NCBI GenBank assembly: GCA_023823795.1
Contig: CP085710.1
Span: forward strand, 4,676,001 to 4,740,000
DNA: 64,000 nucleotides
DNA from: Bacillus sp. F19
Lineage (GTDB): Bacteria; Bacillota; Bacilli; Bacillales; Bacillaceae
Direction: 5' to 3'
Shown here: positions 9,304 to 19,715 of the stretch, piece after piece
Layout: each line of letters begins with the position of its first letter
How positions within the stretch are numbered: position 1 is the first letter of the stretch
The notes under the pieces: model-generated
Database searches by the model: none
The model's input: only the letters and a program-made list of their open reading frames with translations
What the model was told of the DNA's origin: nothing
Position numbers and translations under genes: made by a program

Positions 9304-10196
9304 AATTTTAAAAGAAACCTCTCCTTTGGCAGAAGCTTCTTAGCCCTGAATTTATTCAAGTATGGCGAATAAGTATCAACCTGAATTTCCTTTTGACCTG
9401 CTTTAAAAAACAGAAGACGCATAAAGCCGTTGCCCCCATGCTTTTCAGCCTGATAATTCGCAAGCATCTGAAAAACTCTTTGCTCCTCAGAGATGCGGGT
9501 TTCTAAAAAACCCGTTCCGTAATAGTGACCGGATAAAACCAGTTTCACGTTTGGATTTTTCAAAACGACTTTCTGAAAAAGTTCTTCTCCTGCAGGACTT
9601 CTCTCATTTTTATAGTTCAAATAATCATGAAAAGCTAAAATCGCCGTGTGATTCCGGTAATCCTTCAATACCTTATTCATCCAATTAAGCGCACTGCTTT
9701 TTACATCCCAGCCCATATAAATCATGATATATGGCTGATTGTGGATCTTCAGAAGATCATAGTGGCCGCGATTATTTTCAAAAGAGCCGCCGTAAAACGG
9801 CTGCCGAATAAACCGATGATAGCCGAAATGATCTGTAAACACCTTATAAGGCTGTTCTTTATGAACCAAATCATGGTTCCCTGCCAAAACACCATATGGA
9901 ATCCTCGTCATATCAAGCATTTTCAGTATTTGATCGGTTCTTTCCCATTGCACATCATCATTAGGCCGATCCACAAGATCGCCTGTATGAAAAACATATT
10001 GAATGTTATATTTGTCCCGGTTTTCAATAATCCACTGTATTTGTTTAATCATGATTTCCGGATAGTTTTTTGCGTAATATTGAGTATCTGATAGCCAGAC
10101 AATCGTCGCATCCCCATCTTCAAATGGAAATTTTGCGTGCGCAGGAGTTGTAAATAGACAAAGCAGCAGGACTGCCGCAATAAAAGTTTTTTTCAT
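9294..10196 (-). CDS. Secreted calcineurin-like metallophosphoesterase
   Basis: A 300-residue protein with a signal peptide ([15 protein letters not shown]..., predicted cleavage after AHA near residue 21). Metallophosphoesterase motifs follow: WLSDTQYY near 33, FHTGDLVD near 70, LAGNHDLV near 105, FHDYLNY near 190 and LSGHYYG near 225. This is the set expected for a dinuclear-metal phosphoesterase acting outside the membrane; substrate unknown. Start placed at the ATG 10196 because the signal peptide begins there; upstream in-frame residues are polar leader. Confidence 0.85.
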   Translation of the reverse strand: MKKTFIAAVLLLCLFTTPAHAKFPFEDGDATIVWLSDTQYYAKNYPEIMIKQIQWIIENRDKYNIQYVFHTGDLVDRPNDDVQWERTDQILKMLDMTRIPYGVLAGNHDLVHKEQPYKVFTDHFGYHRFIRQPFYGGSFENNRGHYDLLKIHNQPYIMIYMGWDVKSSALNWMNKVLKDYRNHTAILAFHDYLNYKNERSPAGEELFQKVVLKNPNVKLVLSGHYYGTGFLETRISEEQRVFQMLANYQAEKHGGNGFMRLLFFKAGQKEIQVDTYSPYLNKFRAKKLLPKERFLLKLKE

Positions 10197-10248
10197 AACC
10201 TTCACCCATTTTTTAGCGTACCCATATAGCGTGTCCTTATGTTCACGA

Positions 10249-10276
10249 TTTACATTTATGATCATTAGTCTATACT
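10249..10276 (+). promoter_or_regulatory. Sigma-A promoter of mscL
   Basis: TTTACA (10249-10254) and TATACT (10271-10276) with a 16-bp spacer, about 33 bp before the mscL start codon. Confidence 0.6.
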
Positions 10277-10308
10277 ATATATGGAAACCAAAACAAGGAG
10301 ACGTACAT

Positions 10309-10698
10309 ATGCTGAAAGAATTTAAAAAGTTTGCCATTAAAGGCAACGTTATTGATCTTGCAGTCGGGGTCATCATCGGTACAGCGTTTGGCAAAATAGT
10401 CACTTCTCTTGTGAATGACATTGTGATGCCGTTGATCGGAATCCTGCTCGGAGGAGTAAATCTTTCGGGGCTCCAGTATACATTTGGAGATGCTCCTTTA
10501 AAATACGGAGTATTTCTGCAGACCGTTCTCGATTTCTTTATCATTGCTTTCTCCGTGTTTTTATTCATTCGATTATTTGAACGGTTTAAACGAAAAGACG
10601 AGCAAAAGCCTGTGCCTACATTAACAAATGAAGAGAAGCTGCTGACAGAAATCCGTGATTTGCTGAAGAAGGATGTACAGCAGGAAAGAGAATATTAG
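10309..10698 (+). CDS. mscL: Large-conductance mechanosensitive channel
   Basis: A 129-residue membrane protein forming the homopentameric emergency channel that opens on hypo-osmotic shock. N-terminal amphipathic helix [13 protein letters not shown], first membrane helix about residues 15-40 with the gating motif [17 protein letters not shown], second about 66-90, and a charged C-terminal bundle ([10 protein letters not shown]). Start at ATG 10309 with AAGGAG; length is typical. A 52-bp repeat array starts only about 10 bp after the stop codon with no conventional terminator between. Confidence 0.96.
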   Translation: MLKEFKKFAIKGNVIDLAVGVIIGTAFGKIVTSLVNDIVMPLIGILLGGVNLSGLQYTFGDAPLKYGVFLQTVLDFFIIAFSVFLFIRLFERFKRKDEQKPVPTLTNEEKLLTEIRDLLKKDVQQEREY

Positions 10699-10700
10699 AA

Positions 10701-11636
10701 ACAGAAATTTTGGGCACTCGTTTCGGGATACACGCTATTCCAGGTACCCAAAACAGAAATTTGGGGCTCTCGTTTCGGGATACACGCTATTCCAGGTACC
10801 CAAAACAGAAATTTGGGGCACTCATTTCGGGATAAACGCTATTCCTGGTACCCAAAACTGAAAATTGGGGCACTCGTTTCAGGATAAACGCTATTCCTGG
10901 TACCCAAAACAGAAATTTGGGGCTCTCGTTTCGGGATAAACGTTATTCCTGGTACCCAAAACAGAAATTTGGGGTACTCGTTTCGGGATACACGCTATTC
11001 CTGGTACCCAAAACAGAAATTTGGGGCACTCATTTCGGGATAAACGCTATTCCTGGTACCCAAAACTGAAAATTGGGGCACTCGTTTCAGGATACACGCT
11101 ATTCCTGGTACCCAAAACAGAAATTTGGGGCACTCGTTTCGGGATAAACGCTATTCCTGGTACCCAAAACAGAAATTTGGGGCACTCATTTCAGGATAAA
11201 CGCTATTCCTGGTACCCAAAACAGAAATTTGGGGCACTCGTTTCGGGATAAACGCTATTCCAGGTGCCCAAAACAGAAAATTGGGGCACTCGTTTCAGGA
11301 TACACGCTATTCCTGGTACCCAAAACAGAAATTTGGGGCACTCATTTCGGGATAAACGCTATTTCAGGTGCCCAAAACAGAAATTTGGGGCACTCGTTTC
11401 AGGATAAACGCTATTCCTGGTACCCAAAACAAAAATTTGGGGCACTCATTTCGGGATAAACGCTATTCCAGGTACCCAAAACAGAAATTTGGGGCACTCG
11501 TTTCGGGATAAACGCTATTCCAGGTACCCAAAACAGAAATTTTGGGCACTCGTTTCAGGATAAACGCTCTTCCTGGTACCCAAAACAGAAATTTGGGGCA
11601 CTCGTTTCAGGATAAACGCTATTCCAGGTGCCCAAA
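10701..11636. repeat. Tandem array of eighteen 52-bp units (array A)
   Basis: The word GGCACTCGTTTC and its variants start at 10711 and recur every 52 bp (second unit at 10763) through 11597, giving eighteen head-to-tail units with no spacers and a few substitutions each. Every unit can form two hairpins: CGTTT-cgggat-AAACG and CCCAAA-acagaaa-TTTGGG, plus the self-complementary GGTACC. Because 52 is not a multiple of 3, open frames across it repeat only every 156 bp and are judged spurious. Follows mscL directly. Confidence 0.97.
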
Positions 11637-11716
11637 TGCGCAGGCGCCCTGTTCTGACCAAGGATCTAGGCGCTCCGAGCTAGACCAAGGATGCTGGAAA
11701 CTATATAAATTCTGGA
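11637..11716. repeat. Diverged fragments of a dispersed intergenic element
   Basis: After the array the sequence holds GCGCAGGCGCCC and GGCGCTCCGAGCTAGACCAAG, then CTGGAAACTATATAAATTCTGG. A near match to the last piece, TGGAAACTCTATAAATTCTGG, occurs at about 19402-19422, so both look like remnants of one dispersed family. No gene seen. Confidence 0.5.
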
Positions 11717-11718
11717 AC

Positions 11719-11753
11719 AAAAAAGGCAGGATCCATGTGATCCAGCCTTTTTT
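11719..11753. terminator. Bidirectional terminator after yvlD
   Basis: GGCAGGATC (11725-11733) and GATCCAGCC (11739-11747) pair with one mismatch, flanked by A6 and T6. Serves yvlD on the minus strand. Confidence 0.85.
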
Positions 11754-12122
11754 CTATTTCTTTTTACTTTCTCTAAGCGGTTCTATGACGCCTTTTTGAA
11801 TCAGCAAATGAAGCAGCGAAATCACAATAGAAGCTAAGATCGCTGTGCCAAAACCAACAATGTTGAAGGAGTCTCCCATAATCCCCTGCGCGATCATAAG
11901 AGTAATCGCATTGATGACAAACAGGAAAAGTCCAAGCGTCACCACCGTAACCGGCAATGTCAGCAGGATGAGAAAAGGCTTCACTAAAACATTTAAAACA
12001 GATATAAGCAAGCTTGCAAGAATAGCGGCCCCTACACCGCTGATGTAAAACGATTCAAAGTACCCTGATACAACAATCAGTATGAGGGCATTGACCAAAA
12101 TACTGATTGCCCATCTAATCAT
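11754..12122 (-). CDS. yvlD: Phage holin family 4 superfamily membrane protein YvlD
   Basis: A 122-residue protein with four hydrophobic helices (about 4-22, 30-55, 59-80, 90-112), belonging to the YvlD/DUF360 group. In B. subtilis yvlABCD is an envelope-stress operon linked to sigma-W and daptomycin/LiaR-type responses. Start set at ATG 12122 (MIRWAISILVNA), overlapping the yvlC stop by 8 bp (ATGATTAG); the upstream ATG at 12143 would add MREMSLN and cannot be excluded. Confidence 0.88.
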   Translation of the reverse strand: MIRWAISILVNALILIVVSGYFESFYISGVGAAILASLLISVLNVLVKPFLILLTLPVTVVTLGLFLFVINAITLMIAQGIMGDSFNIVGFGTAILASIVISLLHLLIQKGVIEPLRESKKK

Positions 12123-12324
12123 GTTTAATGACATCTCCCTCATTCGGCACGATGAAGATCATAATCAAATAGATAAGACTGAATGGAAAAAAGGCAGTGG
12201 TGATCAGCAAAATCACAAATAAAATCCGGAGCAATGTTACGTCCATGCTTAAGTAATCGGCCAATCCTCCAATGACACCGCCAACCATTTTTTTAGATCT
12301 GGATCTATATAATTTCTTTATCAT
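12115..12324 (-). CDS. yvlC: PspC domain membrane protein YvlC
   Basis: A 69-residue PspC-domain protein: basic N-terminus (MIKKLYRSRSKK), the MVGGVIGGLADYLSMDVTLLRILF signature, and two membrane helices, second at about residues 46-60. PspC proteins are envelope-stress sensors or anchors. Lies 6 bp after yvlB and overlaps yvlD, so the three form one operon. Confidence 0.9.
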   Translation of the reverse strand: MIKKLYRSRSKKMVGGVIGGLADYLSMDVTLLRILFVILLITTAFFPFSLIYLIMIFIVPNEGDVIKHD

Positions 12325-12330
12325 GTTGAA

Positions 12331-13428
12331 TTACCTCTCTTTTAATAGAATGGAGCCTGTTTTAGAATCTGCAAAAACAGACATGGTTTGTTCACCTGCT
12401 GTATTTGATTTGACCCTCAGCTCCTTCTGAATCGTCTCATTCTTCTCAAAAAGCACATCAAGATCTTTTAAATCAGCAGCTACTGAACCTAAATTTGATT
12501 TAAGTTCACCATTGATTTTCACGTTTTCCGGAATATAAACGTCCACGTTCCCAGTAGCCGTTTTCGCATACAGAGTTTGACATCCCACATCCTCAAGCTT
12601 AACGACGATATTTCCATTAAAGCTTTGAACATCAATTCTCTCGCTTTTCCCGTTTAATTGGATGAGCCCATTTATTGTTTCCGCTTCAGTATGGGCTGCC
12701 TCGATGTTTGACAGCCGGATTTGACCATTTGCTGTTTCAGCTTCTATTTTTTCACCCTTGAAATTCAGGACAGAAATAACACCATTTGCCGTTTTCGCAT
12801 TAAAATCCCTTACGTTTAAATCTTCCCCTCTGATTGGCCCATTAAACAGCTTAATTTTAACAAGCTCATACTGCTTTTCTGGAACATACAGGGTCATATT
12901 GATTTTTACTGTTTTCTTTTCAGTGTTAAAACGGAACTTCGAACCGTCCACTGAGCAATCAACATTTTGCATAAAGGTTTCTCTTGCAAGCTCCTGATTC
13001 TCCGCACGGAATACTTTTGCATCACATTCGACGCGAACATCGTTTTGTGTCCATGCCTGCAGATTCACACTTCCGTTGATTAATTGAATATCAAAATCCC
13101 GGATCTCAGCATCCTTGAACTGATAAATGTGCTGAACATTGAGAGAACCGCCAAAGTTTAAATCAAGATCAAGCTCCTTAACCTTCTTCACTGCTGTATC
13201 AATAAAAGTCACAAGCTTTGCAGAAAGAGAAGATTGAGAGGATTTCTCTTTTTCAACAAAAGAATCCTTTGAAAAAACATCTGCAGACAACGACGTCATC
13301 ATTTCGCTTTCTTTATGACTGTATTCCTCTTCCAGCTTTTCAATGAGTGTCAATGCTTCACTTGCCGACAGCTTTCCCTGTTCAACTAAATCCAAAATGC
13401 GTTTTCTTTGGTCCTTCACTTTTTCCAT
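12331..13428 (-). CDS. yvlB: DUF4097 family beta-helix protein YvlB
   Basis: A 365-residue protein. The N-terminal 45 residues (RILDLVEQGKLSASEALTLIEKL) are the SHOCT-like helical segment common in Bacillus envelope-stress proteins; residues 90-360 are a repetitive beta-strand region with recurring words ANGVISVLN, ANGQIRLSN, INGLIQLNG, FNGNIVVKL, TGNVDVYI typical of the DUF4097 head-GIN/adhesin-like right-handed helix. No signal peptide, so probably cytoplasmic. Length equals B. subtilis YvlB. Terminator-separated from yvlA upstream. Confidence 0.9.
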   Translation of the reverse strand: MEKVKDQRKRILDLVEQGKLSASEALTLIEKLEEEYSHKESEMMTSLSADVFSKDSFVEKEKSSQSSLSAKLVTFIDTAVKKVKELDLDLNFGGSLNVQHIYQFKDAEIRDFDIQLINGSVNLQAWTQNDVRVECDAKVFRAENQELARETFMQNVDCSVDGSKFRFNTEKKTVKINMTLYVPEKQYELVKIKLFNGPIRGEDLNVRDFNAKTANGVISVLNFKGEKIEAETANGQIRLSNIEAAHTEAETINGLIQLNGKSERIDVQSFNGNIVVKLEDVGCQTLYAKTATGNVDVYIPENVKINGELKSNLGSVAADLKDLDVLFEKNETIQKELRVKSNTAGEQTMSVFADSKTGSILLKER

Positions 13429-13453
13429 CCCCCAGTACTTGAGTATGTATTTG

Positions 13454-13483
13454 AAAAAAAAGCCTTGAGCAAGAACCCAAAGC
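13454..13483 (-). terminator. Terminator after yvlA
   Basis: On the minus strand GCTTTGGG pairs with CTCAAGGC (8 bp with two G-U pairs), followed by eight T (13454-13461). Confidence 0.65.
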
Positions 13484-13491
13484 CTTTGTGA

Positions 13492-13812
13492 TTAAACCGT
13501 TTTTAAAATTCTAATTCCCTGCACAATGTTATAAATAAATACAACAAGATTCACGATTACAACCAGGATAAAGCCAAAAATTACAACTCCAAATGCAAAA
13601 GCTTCTGGTGAACCAGACATTCCTGCAAATAAAATCATGAAGAACGGTGCAATTATCGTTACGATTGGAATAATATGTGTCAACAATGATTTTTTCGCAT
13701 GCTGCTTCACTTCACGTTCATCAGAGATAAAGAAGACGATAATCGGAAATAAAAACGGTGCGAAAAAAATACTGAAATAGCATAAAGATGAGAGCAATTT
13801 ATTTGTATTCAC
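13492..13812 (-). CDS. yvlA: DUF4870 family membrane protein YvlA
   Basis: A 106-residue protein with three to four membrane helices (about 7-28, 45-65, 70-100) and the DUF4870 features SLCYFSIFFAPFLFPIIVFFIS followed by VKQHAKKSLLTHI. Function unknown; in B. subtilis it heads the yvlABCD envelope-stress cluster, as here. The 64-bp gap to yvlB holds a terminator, so partial read-through or a second promoter would be needed for co-expression. Confidence 0.85.
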   Translation of the reverse strand: MNTNKLLSSLCYFSIFFAPFLFPIIVFFISDEREVKQHAKKSLLTHIIPIVTIIAPFFMILFAGMSGSPEAFAFGVVIFGFILVVIVNLVVFIYNIVQGIRILKTV

Positions 13813-13987
13813 TTTATTTTCAACTCCTTATAACAAGTATACGATTGAGTATGAGAAAAGTTTCATTAAATTTCTATGCAGAGTTCGGATATCAACTCAG
13901 GAATTATCCACCTAATTTTCAATTAATCAATGAGAATTAATGAATCCCCCATAAATCAAAGATTTAAAATTAAAAAGCGTTTACCGC

Positions 13988-14019
13988 AAAAAGACCCTTA
14001 ACTGAATGTGTTAAGGGTC
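13988..14019 (-). terminator. Terminator of uvrBA
   Basis: GACCCTTAAC (13993-14002) pairs perfectly with GTTAAGGGTC (14010-14019); minus-strand T tract at 13988-13992. The remaining 170 bp up to yvlA hold nothing recognised. Confidence 0.92.
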
Positions 14020-14025
14020 CCTCAT

Positions 14026-16902
14026 TTATGCTTTAGCTACAGCTTCTTTTTCTTTGATTGCCTTTTTCATCCGGTCTCGGTCTCTTGTTAGGATAGGCTT
14101 TAAATACTTTCCTGTATAAGAACCTTCTACCTTAGCTACTTGCTCCGGAGTTCCCGTTGCAACGATTTGCCCGCCGTGATCTCCGCCTTCCGGTCCGAGA
14201 TCAATTAGATAATCGGCTGCTTTAATGACATCAAGATTATGCTCAATCACTAAAACAGTATCTCCATTCTCGACGAGACGCTGAAGCACCTTCAGCAGTC
14301 TGGCAATGTCGTCTACATGCAAACCGGTTGTCGGTTCATCCAGAATGTAAAGGGAACGTCCTGTTGAACGGCGATGCAGCTCAGAAGCAAGCTTCACACG
14401 CTGCGCTTCTCCTCCAGACAGCGTTGTTGCAGGCTGACCAAGTGTAATGTATCCGAGGCCTACATCATAAATGGTTTGGAGCTTTCGTCTGATTTTTGGA
14501 ATATTTTCAAAGAATGCCACTGCATCTTCAACGGTCATTTCTAAAATGTCAGCAATGTTTTTGTTTTTGTATTTCACTTCAAGCGTTTCGCGGTTATACC
14601 GTTTTCCATGGCAAACCTCGCATGGCACATAGACGTCAGGAAGGAAATGCATTTCAATCTTGATGATTCCGTCCCCGCGGCATGCCTCGCAGCGTCCGCC
14701 TTTTACGTTAAAGCTAAAACGGCCTTTCTTATAGCCGCGCACCTTCGCTTCATTTGTTGTGGCAAAGACGTCGCGAATGTCATCAAAAACACCTGTATAG
14801 GTCGCAGGGTTGGAGCGGGGTGTCCTTCCGATCGGCGATTGATCAATATCGATCACCTTATCAAGCTCTTCAATTCCTTTAATTTCTTTGTGCTCGCCAG
14901 GCTTCGTTTTTGCTTTGTTCAGCTTCTGAGCAAGAGATTTATGAAGGATTTCGTTTACAAGCGTACTTTTACCAGATCCCGATACGCCTGTAACGGCCAC
15001 AAATGTGCCAAGCGGAAACTTCGTTGAAACGTTTTTCAGGTTATTTTCGCTTGCGCCCTTTATTTCGATGAAACGGCCGTCCGGCTTCCGGCGTTCAACC
15101 GGCAGCGGAATGAATTTTTTGCCTGATAAGTATTGTCCGGTTAATGAATTCTTATCATTCATCACATATTCAGGTGTTCCTTCAGAAATAATCTCCCCTC
15201 CGTGAACCCCTGCACCGGGACCTATATCAATTAAATAATCCGCAGCAAGCATCGTGTCTTCATCATGTTCAACAACAATCAGAGTATTTCCGATATCCCT
15301 CATGCTTTGAAGTGTCTGAATCAGCCTGTCATTGTCACGCTGATGAAGTCCGATAGAAGGCTCGTCAAGTATATATAAAACACCTGTTAATCTTGAACCA
15401 ATCTGTGTAGCAAGCCTGATTCGCTGAGCCTCTCCGCCTGAGAGTGTTCCTGCAGCACGGCCCAAGGACAGGTAATCAAGACCGACATTGTTTAAAAAGC
15501 CAAGTCTCTCTTCAAGCTCTCTTAAAATCAGTCTTGCAATCTGCATTTCTTTTTCTGTCAGGTTGACCTTTTCAAAGAAATCGACTGCTTCATGAACAGA
15601 TAAAGAAGTGACATTTCCAATGTGATTGCCATCAACAAGCACCGATAGGCTTTCCTTTTTTAAACGATGGCCTTTACACTTAGGGCATGCCTGCTGAGCC
15701 ATGTATTTTTCCATCTGCTCGCGGATGTAGTCTGAACTAGTTTCCTTATAGCGGCGCTCTACATTGCGAATGACCCCTTCAAACAGAATATAATTTTCAC
15801 GCACCTGGCCGAAGTCATTTTCATAGCGGAAGTAAATTTCATCGTTTCCGCTGCCGTATAAAACCTTGTCCAGCAAGTGGGATGGGATTTCTTTTACTGG
15901 AACATCCATCGGGATGCCGTAATGATTGCACACAGCCTCAAGCAGCTGAGGATAATATTGAGAGCTTGTCGGCTCCCATGGTGCCAGAGCATGCTGCTTT
16001 AATGATAAATCCTTGTTTGGAAGTACTAAGTCTACATCGACTTCAAGCTTCGTTCCAAGGCCGTCACACTCATTACAGGCGCCAAACGGACTGTTGAAGG
16101 AAAACATTCTCGGTTCCAGCTCGCCGATTGAAAATCCGCAAAGCGGACAAGCGTGATGCTCACTGAAAAGAAGCTCTTCTTCTCCAATCACATCGATCAT
16201 GACTCTGCCTTCGCCAAGGCCAAGTGCTGCTTCAAGGGAATCTGCAAGGCGCGCCGCGATTCCTTCTTTGATGACGATGCGGTCAATCACAACCTCAATA
16301 CTGTGCTTCTTGTTTTTCTCAAGAGTGATCTCATCACCGATCTCCATCATTTCCCCATTTACGCGAACCCTAACATAACCTTGCTTTTTGATATCTTCAA
16401 ACACCTTTGCATGTGTTCCTTTTCGGCCGGAGACAATCGGTGCAAGCACCTGAAGCTTTGTTCGATCAGGATACTCTAAAATCCGGTCGACCATTTGCTC
16501 AATCGTCTGTGATGAGATTTCAATGTCATGATTCGGGCAGGTCGGTCTGCCGACACGCGCAAAAAGAAGTCTCAGGTAGTCATAGATTTCTGTCACGGTT
16601 CCAACCGTTGAACGAGGATTTCGGCTCGTTGTTTTCTGATCTATAGAAATCGCCGGTGAAAGTCCTTCAATTGAATCAACGTCCGGTTTATCCATTTGAC
16701 CAAGAAACTGCCGGGCATAAGCAGAAAGAGATTCAACATATCTGCGCTGGCCTTCTGCATAAATCGTATCAAACGCAAGCGACGATTTTCCTGAACCGGA
16801 TAAGCCAGTCAGAACAACAAGCTTATCCCGCGGAATCGTCACATCTATATTTTTTAAATTGTGAGCCCGCGCACCTTTCACAATAATTTTATCAATAGCC
16901 AT
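14026..16902 (-). CDS. uvrA: UvrABC excinuclease subunit A
   Basis: A 958-residue damage-recognition ATPase of nucleotide excision repair. First Walker A GLSGSGKS is at residues 33-40; two ABC signatures ([13 protein letters not shown] near 490 and [13 protein letters not shown] near 830) mark the tandem ABC modules. Two zinc-finger cysteine clusters are visible: CPLCGF...CNECDG near 253-283 and CEACRGDG...CEVCHGKRY near 740-766. Length equals B. subtilis UvrA. It lies 7 bp after uvrB in one SOS-type operon. Confidence 0.97.
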   Translation of the reverse strand: MAIDKIIVKGARAHNLKNIDVTIPRDKLVVLTGLSGSGKSSLAFDTIYAEGQRRYVESLSAYARQFLGQMDKPDVDSIEGLSPAISIDQKTTSRNPRSTVGTVTEIYDYLRLLFARVGRPTCPNHDIEISSQTIEQMVDRILEYPDRTKLQVLAPIVSGRKGTHAKVFEDIKKQGYVRVRVNGEMMEIGDEITLEKNKKHSIEVVIDRIVIKEGIAARLADSLEAALGLGEGRVMIDVIGEEELLFSEHHACPLCGFSIGELEPRMFSFNSPFGACNECDGLGTKLEVDVDLVLPNKDLSLKQHALAPWEPTSSQYYPQLLEAVCNHYGIPMDVPVKEIPSHLLDKVLYGSGNDEIYFRYENDFGQVRENYILFEGVIRNVERRYKETSSDYIREQMEKYMAQQACPKCKGHRLKKESLSVLVDGNHIGNVTSLSVHEAVDFFEKVNLTEKEMQIARLILRELEERLGFLNNVGLDYLSLGRAAGTLSGGEAQRIRLATQIGSRLTGVLYILDEPSIGLHQRDNDRLIQTLQSMRDIGNTLIVVEHDEDTMLAADYLIDIGPGAGVHGGEIISEGTPEYVMNDKNSLTGQYLSGKKFIPLPVERRKPDGRFIEIKGASENNLKNVSTKFPLGTFVAVTGVSGSGKSTLVNEILHKSLAQKLNKAKTKPGEHKEIKGIEELDKVIDIDQSPIGRTPRSNPATYTGVFDDIRDVFATTNEAKVRGYKKGRFSFNVKGGRCEACRGDGIIKIEMHFLPDVYVPCEVCHGKRYNRETLEVKYKNKNIADILEMTVEDAVAFFENIPKIRRKLQTIYDVGLGYITLGQPATTLSGGEAQRVKLASELHRRSTGRSLYILDEPTTGLHVDDIARLLKVLQRLVENGDTVLVIEHNLDVIKAADYLIDLGPEGGDHGGQIVATGTPEQVAKVEGSYTGKYLKPILTRDRDRMKKAIKEKEAVAKA

Positions 16903-16909
16903 TCTAGTT

Positions 16910-18892
16910 TCATCCTTCCGCTTTTAGCTCTAAAATCAGATCGCGAAGTTCAGCTGCACGCTCGAAGTTCAAGCCTTTTGCTGCCTCTTTCATCTCTGAT
17001 TCCATTTGTCCGATCACCTTTTCGCGTTCTTTCTTCGTCAGCTTGCCGAGCTTTGGAGCTTGTGCATCGAATTCTTCCCCGTCCTCCGGTGCAATCGTAG
17101 CCCGTATACCCTCGCGAATTTTTTTCTGTATCGTTTTTGGCTCAATGCCATGCTTTTTATTAAAAGCCTCCTGCGTTTCACGGCGCCGTTTCGTTTCATT
17201 CAATGCAATTTCCATTGATTTGGTCATTTTGTCAGCATACATAATAACGTGTCCATTTGAGTTTCTTGCCGCACGTCCAATAGTCTGGATCAGCGATCTC
17301 TCAGATCTCAGGAACCCTTCCTTGTCTGCATCCAAGATAGCTACTAAGGACACTTCAGGAATATCAAGACCTTCTCTTAAAAGGTTGATTCCGACTAGAA
17401 CGTCATACTTACCAAGCCGCAGCTCACGGATAATTTCAATCCGCTCAAGTGTTTTGATTTCAGAATGCAGGTAGTTAACTTTGATGCCTATGTCCTTCAG
17501 ATAATCCGTCAGGTCCTCCGACATTTTCTTCGTTAATGTTGTGATAAGGACACGTTCATTGCGTTCTGTCCTTGCCTGAATTTCCCCAATCAGGTCATCG
17601 ATCTGCCCCTGAATCGGTCTCACATCAATTGTCGGGTCAAGAAGTCCTGTCGGGCGAATAATTTGCTGAACCATTTCAGGTGTATGGTCAAGCTCATACG
17701 GGCCAGGAGTAGCCGATACAAACAGGATGTTATTGATATGCTTTTCAAACTCGTCAAATTGAAGCGGACGGTTATCTTTCGCTGAAGGCAGGCGGAACCC
17801 GTGGTCAACGAGAACCTGCTTTCTTGCCTGGTCACCGTTATACATCCCTCTGATCTGAGGCATGGTAACGTGGGACTCATCCACGACAATCATGAAATCT
17901 TCAGGAAAGAAATCAAGCAATGTATAAGGAGTGGAACCTGCCGGGCGAAGCGTCAAGTGTCTTGAGTAGTTTTCAATTCCTGAACAAAAGCCCATTTCCC
18001 GCATCATTTCAAGATCATAGCGGGTACGCTGTTCAAGGCGCTGCGCTTCTAACAGCTTTCCATTCTCATGAAGCACTTTCAGCCGTTCATCAAGCTCTTG
18101 CTCAATATTTGTAATCGCAACCTTCAGCTTTTCCTCGCGGGTTACGAAGTGGGATGCAGGGAAGATGGAGACATGCTCGCGTTCTCCTTTAATTTCGCCT
18201 GTTAAAGCATCCACTTCTCTGATTCGGTCGATTTCATCGCCGAAAAATTCAACCCTGATGCACTGCTCGTCTCTTGAAGCCGGGAAAATCTCCACAACAT
18301 CCCCGCGCACTCTGAATGTCCCGCGTTTAAAGTCGATATCATTTCTTTCATACTGCACATCAACAAGTCTTCTGAGCAGCTGATTGCGTTCAATCTCCAT
18401 GCCGGTCCGAAGAGAAACGACCAGATCACGGTATTCTTCAGGTGAACCCAATCCGTAAATACACGAGACACTCGCGATGATAATGACATCCTTCCGCTCA
18501 AATAAAGAGGCTGTTGCGGAGTGTCTGAGCTTATCTATTTCATCATTAATGCTTGCGTCTTTTTCGATGAATGTATCGGTCTGCGGCACATAGGCCTCCG
18601 GCTGATAGTAATCATAGTAGCTGACGAAGTATTCTACTGCATTATTTGGAAAAAACTCTTTGAATTCACTGTATAATTGTCCTGCCAATGTTTTATTATG
18701 TGCAATAATCAGCGTCGGTTTGTTTACTTCCTGGATGACGTTTGAAACGGTGAACGTCTTCCCTGTACCTGTAGCACCAAGAAGCGTCTGATGCTTCTTC
18801 CCTTCTTTAATGCCCTTGACGAGCTTTTTTATCGCCTCGGGCTGATCGCCCTCTGGCTTATAATTCGAGACTAAATCAAAACGATCGCTCAA
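16910..18892 (-). CDS. uvrB: UvrABC excinuclease subunit B
   Basis: A 660-residue helicase-like protein that takes damage from UvrA and recruits UvrC. Walker A GATGTGKT at residues 39-46, beta-hairpin [12 protein letters not shown] near 92-103, motif II VDESH, motif [11 protein letters not shown], and the C-terminal UVR domain ([25 protein letters not shown]) that contacts UvrC. Start is probably the TTG at 18892, which has GGAGG eight bases upstream and gives a length and start ([11 protein letters not shown]) like homologues; the ATG at 18907 overlaps that ribosome site. Confidence 0.95.
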   Translation of the reverse strand: MSDRFDLVSNYKPEGDQPEAIKKLVKGIKEGKKHQTLLGATGTGKTFTVSNVIQEVNKPTLIIAHNKTLAGQLYSEFKEFFPNNAVEYFVSYYDYYQPEAYVPQTDTFIEKDASINDEIDKLRHSATASLFERKDVIIIASVSCIYGLGSPEEYRDLVVSLRTGMEIERNQLLRRLVDVQYERNDIDFKRGTFRVRGDVVEIFPASRDEQCIRVEFFGDEIDRIREVDALTGEIKGEREHVSIFPASHFVTREEKLKVAITNIEQELDERLKVLHENGKLLEAQRLEQRTRYDLEMMREMGFCSGIENYSRHLTLRPAGSTPYTLLDFFPEDFMIVVDESHVTMPQIRGMYNGDQARKQVLVDHGFRLPSAKDNRPLQFDEFEKHINNILFVSATPGPYELDHTPEMVQQIIRPTGLLDPTIDVRPIQGQIDDLIGEIQARTERNERVLITTLTKKMSEDLTDYLKDIGIKVNYLHSEIKTLERIEIIRELRLGKYDVLVGINLLREGLDIPEVSLVAILDADKEGFLRSERSLIQTIGRAARNSNGHVIMYADKMTKSMEIALNETKRRRETQEAFNKKHGIEPKTIQKKIREGIRATIAPEDGEEFDAQAPKLGKLTKKEREKVIGQMESEMKEAAKGLNFERAAELRDLILELKAEG

Positions 18893-18964
18893 CAGGAGGA
18901 CCTCCATTCATATGTAATCAGTATTTATATTTTACCATAAACAGGTGTGAAATCACCAAAAATA

Positions 18965-18978
18965 CGAACTATAGTTCG
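18965..18978. promoter_or_regulatory. LexA (DinR) SOS box of uvrBA
   Basis: CGAACTATAGTTCG matches the Bacillus SOS consensus CGAAC-N4-GTTCG perfectly and is a full palindrome. It lies 73 bp before the uvrB start, so LexA should repress uvrBA until DNA damage. Confidence 0.93.
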
Positions 18979-19170
18979 CATATTTCTTTCGACATTTTGT
19001 TTTTGATTCTTACATTATCGCCGGATTTTTCTATTTAAATGCCTGACTTATCTATTTCAATACCTTTTTTAGGAGGTTGGTAAACCGATAGCAGCCCAAG
19101 GAAGGGAAGAATGCAGTCCGCTTACTGTTGAAAGTGCTCTTTTTTAGAAAAAGACTATTTCTCATTTCAA

Positions 19171-19285
19171 CAAGCGTGACTTTCCCAACCGATTCCGAGA
19201 CTTTCAAGCTTTATTCCAAGACTTTTAGAATGAATTCCGAGACTTTGCGGATTAATTCCGAGACTTTCCAAAATAATCCCGTACA
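19171..19285. repeat. 21-bp tandem repeats, ATTCCGAGACTTTC type
   Basis: The word ATTCCGAGACTTT and variants start at 19192, 19213, 19234, 19255 and (ATCCCG) 19276, each exactly 21 bp apart; a weaker unit precedes at 19171. The second half of each unit varies. The same word family recurs at 56124-56231. No gene found in this stretch. Confidence 0.9.
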
Positions 19286-19337
19286 AATGTGAACAACTGC
19301 TTTGGCCGGGATATAGTCTCAGATAAGGATCGTAAAG

Positions 19338-19422
19338 CTTTGACTTTTTTCTAGGATTTGTTCTGGCCGGGGAGTTGGGCGATGGAGCCAGTCATAAATG
19401 ATGGAAACTCTATAAATTCTGG
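19338..19422. repeat. Truncated copy of the 145-bp dispersed element
   Basis: TTTGACTTTTTTCTAGGATTTGTTCTGGCC and GGGGAGTTGGGCG parallel the right half of the elements at 49193 and 57258 (GGATTTGTTCTGGCCGAGG, AGTTGGGCGC). The left half and the TTCCGCTTGC end are missing. It continues into TGGAAACTCTATAAATTCTGG shared with 11690-11714. Confidence 0.65.
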
Positions 19423-19425
19423 TGT

Positions 19426-19457
19426 AAAAAAAAACCCGCTCCCAAAGGGAACAGGTT
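19426..19457 (-). terminator. Terminator of csbA
   Basis: Minus strand AACCTGTTCCC pairs with GGGAGCGGGTT (G-U pairs allowed) with a 3-base loop and is followed by nine T. Confidence 0.88.
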
Positions 19458-19463
19458 CAAACC

Positions 19464-19700
19464 TTAATTCGTTTTTTCGCTTGTGCGCCTTGCCATTTTC
19501 GCAGCATACAAAAATCCTGCTGTAACAGATATCACATCTAGAACTATGATAATCCATGATTCCATATACCCTTTCGAATAAGCTGCAGCTAAAAGAGCAA
19601 TGGTCAGGACAGTCGCAACGTAGTGGTTATATGAGACTCTGGCAAACAAAGACAAAATAATAAAAGGCAGAGTCAGGGCCAGTACGGCTTTTATTAACAT
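19464..19700 (-). CDS. csbA: Small membrane protein CsbA
   Basis: A 78-residue protein with two to three membrane helices (about 4-20, 28-42, 50-68) matching B. subtilis CsbA (shared words NHYVA, ALL, KGYxE, LDVxS). In B. subtilis csbA is a sigma-B general stress gene just upstream of uvrBA; function unknown. Here it follows prfC by 15 bp (AGGAG ribosome site) and is separated from uvrB by a terminator and about 570 bp of repeats. Confidence 0.86.
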   Translation of the reverse strand: MLIKAVLALTLPFIILSLFARVSYNHYVATVLTIALLAAAYSKGYMESWIIIVLDVISVTAGFLYAAKMARRTSEKTN

Positions 19701-19715
19701 GGAATCAGCTCCTGC

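Noticed and set aside
10673-11799. Several plus-strand frames with repeating peptides (GHSFRDKRYSWYPK type)
   Set aside because: They are produced by the 52-bp array, whose unit is not a multiple of three; frames change every unit and no ribosome sites precede them.
16153-16886. Plus-strand frames opposite uvrA
   Set aside because: Antisense shadows of a strongly conserved coding sequence; no promoter or ribosome site support.
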